DNA of 17,546 nt from an uncultured Eubacteriales bacterium (GTDB taxonomy: Bacteria > Bacillota > Clostridia > Oscillospirales > Oscillospiraceae): positions 1-17,546 of the forward strand of contig USIZ01000003.1 in NCBI GenBank assembly GCA_900554855.1. The letters run 5' to 3'. Below the pieces are notes generated by a model. The model did not search any database. It was not told where the DNA came from and saw only the letters and a list, made by a program, of their open reading frames with translations. This document shows, piece by piece, positions 13,493 to 17,546 of this stretch (position 1 is the stretch's first letter; every line of letters starts with the position of its first letter). The position numbers and the translations under genes were made by a program.

Positions 13493-13604
13493 GTCATCCT
13501 GAGAAATGACATGACGAAGAATCTTACAGCGCACTCTTCTACCATACACCTCACTGCCTGTCGAAGGTCCGTGTTTTCAAATCCTTCGCTCCGCTCAGGA
13601 TGAC
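13493..13604. repeat. Dispersed-repeat-like element, about 112 bp, inverted GTCATCCTGAG ends
   Basis: The left end GTCATCCTGAG (13493-13503) and right end CTCAGGATGAC (13594-13604) are perfect 11-base inverted repeats. Inward similarity continues with gaps (GAAGAATC on the left, AATCCTTCGCTCCG on the right). I recall GTCATCCTGAG...GAAGGATC palindromes as widespread intergenic repeats in gut bacteria, but could not count copies. It contains no convincing ORF. It separates maf from mreC, where mreB would be expected. Confidence 0.7.
13536..13564 (-). promoter_or_regulatory. Candidate mreC promoter inside the dispersed repeat
   Basis: On the - strand, TCGACA (13559-13564, five of six consensus) and TAGAAG (13536-13541, four of six) are 17 bases apart, with TGG before the -10. 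It would give a leader of about 80 bases ahead of mreC. The -10 is mediocre, so this is tentative; read-through from maf is the alternative. Confidence 0.35.
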
Positions 13605-13650
13605 TCGGCTGAGTGCTGCTGCAAAAACGACTCGAGGCAGAAGCTGATTT

Positions 13651-14223
13651 TTACCCCAGATCCAGTTCAGCGAGCATCTCATGCAGGGCACACACGGGCA
13701 GACCGACCACATTGTAGTAGTCCCCCCGGATACCGCGGATCAGGGTGCAGGCCCGCCCCTGAATACCGTAGGCTCCGGCCTTGTCCATGGGCTCTCCGGT
13801 GGCGACATAGGCGTCGATCTCCTCGTCCGTCAGGGCGCGGAACTCCACCTCGGTACACTCCACATGGGTATATTCCTCGCCAGCGGCCAACACGGCCACG
13901 CCGGTATAGACCTGATGGTGCCGCCCGGACAGGGCGCGGAGCATCTCCTTTGCCCGCGCCTCGCTCTCCGGCTTGCCCAGCACCTCATCTCCCAGCGCCA
14001 CCACGGTGTCCGCACCGATGACGGCGCAGTCCGGACGGAGCGCGGCCACTTCCCGCGCCTTCTGGAGCGCCAGCTGCTCCACCAGCTGGGCGGGCGTCAA
14101 AGCCTCGGGCGCGTTCTCCTCCCCCTTGGCGGGCAGGATCTCAAAGTCATCCAGGCCCATCTGGTGCATAAGCTCTCTCCGGCGGGGCGAACCGGAGGCC
14201 AGCACGATCTTTTGCGTGCCCAT
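13651..14223 (-). CDS. maf: Maf family nucleoside triphosphate pyrophosphatase, 190 aa
   Basis: Maf proteins hydrolyse dTTP, UTP and modified nucleotides to monophosphates; in Firmicutes the gene lies beside shape and division genes. The N-terminus IVLASGSPRRRELM carries the phosphate-binding S-x-S-P-R-R motif (residues 10-15). D72 in IGADTVV is the catalytic base, K84 lies in LGKP, and DKAGAYGIQG near residue 150 completes the set. ATG at 14223 overlaps the dut stop by one base (TGATG), so translation is coupled. The ribosome binding site GGGGA is weak. A longer upstream reading frame is excluded because it runs through dut in another frame. Confidence 0.95.
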   Translation of the reverse strand: MGTQKIVLASGSPRRRELMHQMGLDDFEILPAKGEENAPEALTPAQLVEQLALQKAREVAALRPDCAVIGADTVVALGDEVLGKPESEARAKEMLRALSGRHHQVYTGVAVLAAGEEYTHVECTEVEFRALTDEEIDAYVATGEPMDKAGAYGIQGRACTLIRGIRGDYYNVVGLPVCALHEMLAELDLG

Positions 14224-14660
14224 CAATTTGTCCCCGTACTGCCGAAGCCGCCCCGGTCGGCGCCCTCCAGATGGGTGCGCTCCTCGAAGCGGATAGCGGG
14301 CTGGTGAGCCATAATGCGGAACTGACACACCCGGTCGCCAAACTCCACCACGGTGTCCCGGGTGGCGTAGACGGGCAGCTTCCACTCGTCATTGTCGCCG
14401 CAGTAGCTCTCGTCAATGACGCCCATGGAGTTGGTCTGCAACAGCCCCCAGGTCTTGAAGGTGGAGGAACGGGGCACCACATGGGCCTCGTAACCGGCGG
14501 GCAGTGCCATAGCCACGCCCAGCGGGATCAGGGCAAAGTCTCCCTTTTTTAGCTCCATGCGCCGGGCGCAGCGCAGGTCGATCCAGTCGGACTTACCGTC
14601 AATATAGGTCAGCTTTTCCATCTCTGGATGGAAGTATTTGATTTGAATGGTTTCGCTCAT
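14223..14660 (-). CDS. dut: dUTP diphosphatase (dUTPase), 145 aa
   Basis: It converts dUTP to dUMP and pyrophosphate, keeping uracil out of DNA and feeding dTMP synthesis. All five trimeric dUTPase motifs are visible in order: DLRCA (28-32), PRSSTFKTWG (63-72), GVIDESYCGD (80-89, with catalytic D83), RVCQFRI (110-116) and the C-terminal GADRGGFGSTGT (133-144) that closes over the active site. PRSST replaces the commoner PRSGLA, as I recall for clostridial forms. ATG at 14660 is chosen because SETIQIKYF then opens the protein; GGAG lies about 10 bases upstream. maf follows with overlap, giving a nucleotide-sanitation pair. Confidence 0.96.
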   Translation of the reverse strand: MSETIQIKYFHPEMEKLTYIDGKSDWIDLRCARRMELKKGDFALIPLGVAMALPAGYEAHVVPRSSTFKTWGLLQTNSMGVIDESYCGDNDEWKLPVYATRDTVVEFGDRVCQFRIMAHQPAIRFEERTHLEGADRGGFGSTGTN

Positions 14661-14744
14661 GGTGATTTTTCTCCGTTTTTCTGGTTGTTTGTACAGACTC
14701 CTGTCAGTCAGCCGCACCAAAGGCTTTGGGAAGTCTGCCTGTTC

Positions 14745-16832
14745 TTATTCCACATCCCGGTAATAAAGCCCCCGGGTGAACCCCTCTGATGCTACCGCAT
14801 TTCCGGCGCGATAGGCGTCGAATACACGCAGGCACTCCTCGGGGCTCTCCTGCGTAAAATTCAGCCGCAGCGCCCAGAGCCCCGCCTTTTGCAGTTCGCC
14901 CTGCTTATCCGCCAGCCACAGGGGCAGGCTGTTGAAGATCTCGTTTCGGCACCCGTAGGCCCGCAGCACCGGGAATTTCGCTTTCCGCCGGTCCACGATG
15001 CTGTTCTCCGCCTCGCAGCCGCGCCTGCACTTCCCGTCCCGCGCCTTATAGATGCAGTTCTCGGTGATCATCAGCGGCAGGCGGCCATAGACGATCAGCT
15101 CGCTGGGCAGGGGCTTCTTCTGGTCGCGCACCCGGCTGAGCCGCTGCTCGAAGGACAGCGTCACGGACTCCACGCCCAGTCCGGCGTACATCCGGGCGCA
15201 CTCGGCGTTGTAGACCTCCAGCCCAAAGTCTCCGCGCACGCGCATGCCCGCCCGCCGGGCCAATTCAAGGTCGCCCAGATTGCCCGCAAGTACGGACTGA
15301 GCGCCCGCCGCCTTCAGTTCAGCCAGCTTCTTTTCCACATCTGCCGTCTCCCGGTCCCAGCGCACTCTGGGCAGGGCGACAGAGGGTTCAACGCCCCACT
15401 CCAGCATGGGGCCGAACCACCGCTTCGCCTTGAGTGCCTGTTCCAGCGGCAGGTAAATGATGGCGGGATCCCGCTCCAGCAATGCCTGCGTCAGCTGATG
15501 CGCGTTCCGGAGATATAGCGTAAAGACAGGCTTGTCCGCATTTGCCCCGGCGTTGTCCGCCTGGGTCGCATAGGGGGCGCTGCGCCGCTGGGGCGGCGCG
15601 CCCCGGAGGGCGGTCATCTGCTCCAGCGCATCCCGGCGCAGGGCGTTCAGCTGGGCGGCTGGGGCCATCAGCCCCGGATTTACCACGCCGACAAGCTCGG
15701 TGATCTCATAGGGCGTGCCGCCGGTCTTTTTCAGCCGCTCGGCGGTGTCCTCTACCGTGGCAGGGCGCTTCAGCGCCGTCTGGGGCACCTCGCCTGACAC
15801 ATGAACCGTGCGGACGCCGTCGCTCAGCGCCAGCGCCATGGGCGTGCCGATGCGCAGCGCAAAAGAGCCGGTCAGCGCCACGCGCGGGTGCTCCCGGCCA
15901 TAGTCCGCCCGCGCAGCGGCGAAGAGCTCCTTTGGCTCCCGCTCCTCCTGCCGGGTGCCGAACATATGGCGGCCCGTATGGTCGGTAAAATAGCCGTCGC
16001 TGAACCCCTGACGGGAGAAGGCGGTACGCAGCTGCTCCACCTCCTCGGCGGTGGGCTCCCGCCCCTCCCGGATGGCCCGGGCATAGATGCCCGTCACCAC
16101 GGCCACATATTCCGGCCGCTTCATGCGCCCCTCGATCTTCAGGCAGGCCACGCCCAGCTCCTCCAGCTCCCGGAGGTGCCCGGCCAGCGACATATCCTTC
16201 AGCGAGAGCAGCGCTTTGTCCGCCCGCTCGCCCCATCCGTAGCTCAGCCGGCAGGGCTGGGCGCACAGGCCCCGGTTGCCGCTGCGGGTGCCGATCACAG
16301 AGGAGAAGAAGCATTGGCCGGAGTAGCACATACACTGAGCGCCATGGCCGAACACTTCGATCTCAATGGGGGAATGGGCGCAGATGTAGCCGATCTGATC
16401 CCGGGAAAGCTCCCGGGCCAGCACCGCCCGGGTACAGCCCAGATCCGCCGCCCGCTTCACGCCGTCCAGATTCATAACACTCATCTGGGTGCTGGCGTGG
16501 ATGGGCAGATCCGGAGCCGTCCGGCGCACCAGATCCAGTACGCCCAGATCCTGCACCAGCACCGCGTCCGCCCCTGCGTCGGAGGCAAAGCGCACCTGCT
16601 CCGCCGCGCCGGGCAGCTCCGCGTCCGAGAGCAGCGTGTTCAGGGTCAGATAGACCTTGACGCCCCGGACGTGACAGTATTCCACCGTCTCGGCAAACTG
16701 TTCCGGGGTGAAATTTTTTGCGTTGCGCCGGGCATTATAATCACCAAAGCCCAGATAGACCGCCCCCGCGCCGCTCTGAACGGCGGCGGTGACCGCCTCC
16801 CGGGACCCGGCCGGAGACAGCAGTTCCAGCAT
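14745..16832 (-). CDS. Peptidase U32 family protein, RlhA-like (23S rRNA hydroxylation), 695 aa
   Basis: U32 proteins are mostly RNA-modification enzymes; the long form with a second domain resembles RlhA (YdcP), needed for 5-hydroxycytidine in 23S rRNA. The N-terminal barrel starts MLELLSPAGS. The U32 signature EVFGHGAQCMCYSGQC spans residues 159-174, and C167, C174, C190 and C194 are candidate iron-sulfur ligands. CLKIEGRMKRPEYV (near 230-245) is also typical. A DUF3656-like middle region (about 380-500) and a second barrel-like part follow. The start ATG lies two bases beyond the zapA stop, with AAGGA inside zapA. The zapA-U32 pair recurs in Firmicutes. Exact substrate is inferred from family only; a collagenase role is unlikely. 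Confidence 0.92.
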   Translation of the reverse strand: MLELLSPAGSREAVTAAVQSGAGAVYLGFGDYNARRNAKNFTPEQFAETVEYCHVRGVKVYLTLNTLLSDAELPGAAEQVRFASDAGADAVLVQDLGVLDLVRRTAPDLPIHASTQMSVMNLDGVKRAADLGCTRAVLARELSRDQIGYICAHSPIEIEVFGHGAQCMCYSGQCFFSSVIGTRSGNRGLCAQPCRLSYGWGERADKALLSLKDMSLAGHLRELEELGVACLKIEGRMKRPEYVAVVTGIYARAIREGREPTAEEVEQLRTAFSRQGFSDGYFTDHTGRHMFGTRQEEREPKELFAAARADYGREHPRVALTGSFALRIGTPMALALSDGVRTVHVSGEVPQTALKRPATVEDTAERLKKTGGTPYEITELVGVVNPGLMAPAAQLNALRRDALEQMTALRGAPPQRRSAPYATQADNAGANADKPVFTLYLRNAHQLTQALLERDPAIIYLPLEQALKAKRWFGPMLEWGVEPSVALPRVRWDRETADVEKKLAELKAAGAQSVLAGNLGDLELARRAGMRVRGDFGLEVYNAECARMYAGLGVESVTLSFEQRLSRVRDQKKPLPSELIVYGRLPLMITENCIYKARDGKCRRGCEAENSIVDRRKAKFPVLRAYGCRNEIFNSLPLWLADKQGELQKAGLWALRLNFTQESPEECLRVFDAYRAGNAVASEGFTRGLYYRDVE

Positions 16833-16834
16833 GA

Positions 16835-17158
16835 TTACTTCTTATCCTTGCCGCTGCTCAGGCGGAAGATCTCCCGCTTGGCCTCGCTCAGGTCGGCCTT
16901 CATCTGGGCGGACTCGTCCAGCGCCTCCTTCAGCTGACGGCGCAGGCGCTCGCTGGCCTCCATCTCTTTGAAATAGCTGTCGGCGATGTTGGCGGCAGCC
17001 AGCACGGCGGCATCCATGGAGGAAACGCCGGCAGTGCGCGTCATCTCCTGGATCTGACCGCTCACGTAGCCGGCCACCTTCTCCACATAGGCCTCGCCCT
17101 CGTCGGAGATCAGGGTATACTCGCGCTGGGCGATGGTAACGGTAACTTTGCTCTTCAT
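16835..17158 (-). CDS. zapA: Cell division protein ZapA, 107 aa
   Basis: ZapA binds FtsZ and bundles its filaments at the division site. The protein opens KSKVTVTIAQREYTLIS, the N-terminal beta region of the family, followed by VAGYVSGQIQEM, the conserved MDAAVLAAANIADSYF helix (about 47-62), and a C-terminal coiled coil (about 63-101). ATG at 17158 is preferred over an earlier ATG at 17251, since GGAGG lies just upstream and the longer frame would cover the promoter. It leads the block zapA, U32, dut. Confidence 0.93.
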   Translation of the reverse strand: MKSKVTVTIAQREYTLISDEGEAYVEKVAGYVSGQIQEMTRTAGVSSMDAAVLAAANIADSYFKEMEASERLRRQLKEALDESAQMKADLSEAKREIFRLSSGKDKK

Positions 17159-17233
17159 ATTCGGAAATCCTCCAGTCAAAGAATGGTTTATCTGTTGTCT
17201 ATGGGCAGAATCCGCCCAATTATGGATAGTAGC

Positions 17234-17262
17234 ATTATAGCATAGTTTCATGGGTTTGAAAA
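17234..17262 (-). promoter_or_regulatory. Promoter of zapA
   Basis: On the - strand, TTTTCA (17257-17262) and a perfect TATAAT (17234-17239) are spaced 17 bases apart, with an extended -10 TGC. Predicted transcription starts about 70 bases before zapA. A small hairpin TGGGC/GCCCA lies in the leader. Confidence 0.8.
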
Positions 17263-17352
17263 CGGAAGATTATATGAATCCTGCGCCCATTCCCGCCGAC
17301 GCCCGTCCCCTGCGCAGGAGCGTCGATTTTTCGGTTCTCGCCCGCTTCTCTC

Positions 17353-17381
17353 TTGCCAGCGCGGGAAAATTCTGCTATCAT
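17353..17381 (+). promoter_or_regulatory. Promoter of the DEAD-box helicase gene
   Basis: TTGCCA (17353-17358) and TATCAT (17376-17381) are 17 bases apart, with an extended -10 TGC. The leader of about 45 bases contains GCGC/GCGC, able to form a small hairpin, ahead of the ribosome binding site. Confidence 0.7.
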
Positions 17382-17431
17382 ATAGCTTGTAATATTATGC
17401 GCAACTGCGCTTTAAAAAAGGAAGGAAACCA

Positions 17432-17546
17432 TTGAAATTTGAAAACCTGGGCCTCATACGTCCCATCCTGAACGCACTGGAGGAGCAGGGCTACCAGCAG
17501 CCCACCCCCATTCAGGAACAGGCCACCCCCACCGCGCCGGCGGGAC
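17432..17546 (+). CDS. DEAD-box RNA helicase, N-terminal fragment (38 codons, runs off the window)
   Basis: The start is TTG at 17432, preceded by AAGGAAGG. The visible residues show the Q motif of DEAD-box helicases: an aromatic F near the start (MKFENLGL), then GYQQPTPIQEQA, which contacts adenine in ATP. ATPase motifs lie beyond the window. The residues after the Q motif (TPTAPAG) are less typical than the usual IPxxLxG, which could be divergence or sequence error at the edge. Its role, such as RNA remodelling in ribosome assembly or cold adaptation, cannot be narrowed down. Confidence 0.85.
   Translation, partial: MKFENLGLIRPILNALEEQGYQQPTPIQEQATPTAPAG

Noticed and set aside
14717..14729. 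Palindrome CCAAAG-G-CTTTGG between the U32 gene and dut
   Set aside because: The arms are only six bases with a single central base, no promoter is convincingly placed near it, and it has no U-tract. It may be chance.
14661..14744. Promoter search ahead of dut
   Set aside because: A TGTACAAA stretch resembles a -10, but no -35 of reasonable quality lies 16-18 bases upstream. Co-transcription from zapA and U32 is equally likely, so no promoter is called.
1..17546. CRISPR array, prophage or transposase genes
   Set aside because: No regularly spaced direct repeats, integrase, phage structural genes or transposase reading frames were found. The only repeats are the two non-coding inverted-repeat elements.

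Overview
The window is chromosomal DNA from a G+C-rich Gram-positive bacterium of the class Clostridia, most likely an Oscillospiraceae/Ruminococcaceae-type gut organism. This rests on strong AGGAGG-type ribosome binding sites, near-consensus sigma-A promoters, the gene families present (YozG-like Xre plus DUF2975, DnaX-YbaB, a MreC-MreD-PBP2 cluster, ZapA plus peptidase U32, Maf, a CBM34/GH13-type amylase) and a palindromic dispersed repeat of a kind I associate with that group. The placement is inference; no 16S or marker search was possible.

Layout. Positions 1-2230 (+ strand) hold dnaX (TTG start) and ybaB, closed by a strong hairpin. recR, the usual third gene, is absent. Positions 2225-5097 (- strand) hold two small regulatory/membrane operons. 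The first is DUF2975 membrane protein, YozG-like Xre regulator and a 32-residue hydrophobic peptide. The second is an AbrB-type regulator, an ABC ATPase and an ABC-2 permease, with tightly overlapping genes, a near-perfect promoter and a 12-bp inverted repeat at the predicted transcription start. A 37-residue ORF with an excellent ribosome binding site sits just upstream. A tRNA-Leu(UAA) with its own promoter and bidirectional terminator lies at 5163-5349 (+).

Positions 5443-7598 (- strand) carry a metallophosphoesterase and a single-pass membrane Xre regulator with a large extracytoplasmic domain, each apparently with its own promoter. The 322-bp gap at 7599-7920 holds that promoter, a 13-bp palindrome and a 208-bp MITE-like inverted-repeat element that ends six bases before the next stop codon.

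Positions 7921-17158 (- strand) form a long co-directional block. In transcription order it is zapA, peptidase U32 (RlhA-like), dut, maf, then after a second dispersed repeat mreC, mreD, mrdA (PBP2) and a GH13 amylase/neopullulanase. It combines cell division and elongation (ZapA, MreC/D, PBP2), nucleotide-pool sanitation (Dut, Maf) and rRNA modification (U32). The amylase start codon overlaps the PBP2 stop codon, so intracellular alpha-glucan breakdown appears translationally coupled to cell-wall elongation. mreB is missing from its usual place. The right edge (+) carries a promoter and the first 38 codons of a DEAD-box RNA helicase.

Most of the window is ordinary housekeeping. The points best worth a second look are the possible dnaX frameshift signal, the AbrB operon control region with its neighbouring 37-codon ORF, the membrane Xre sensor, the two dispersed repeats (one may supply the mreC promoter), the PBP2-amylase coupling, and an extended -10 element (TGCTA) shared by five promoters.
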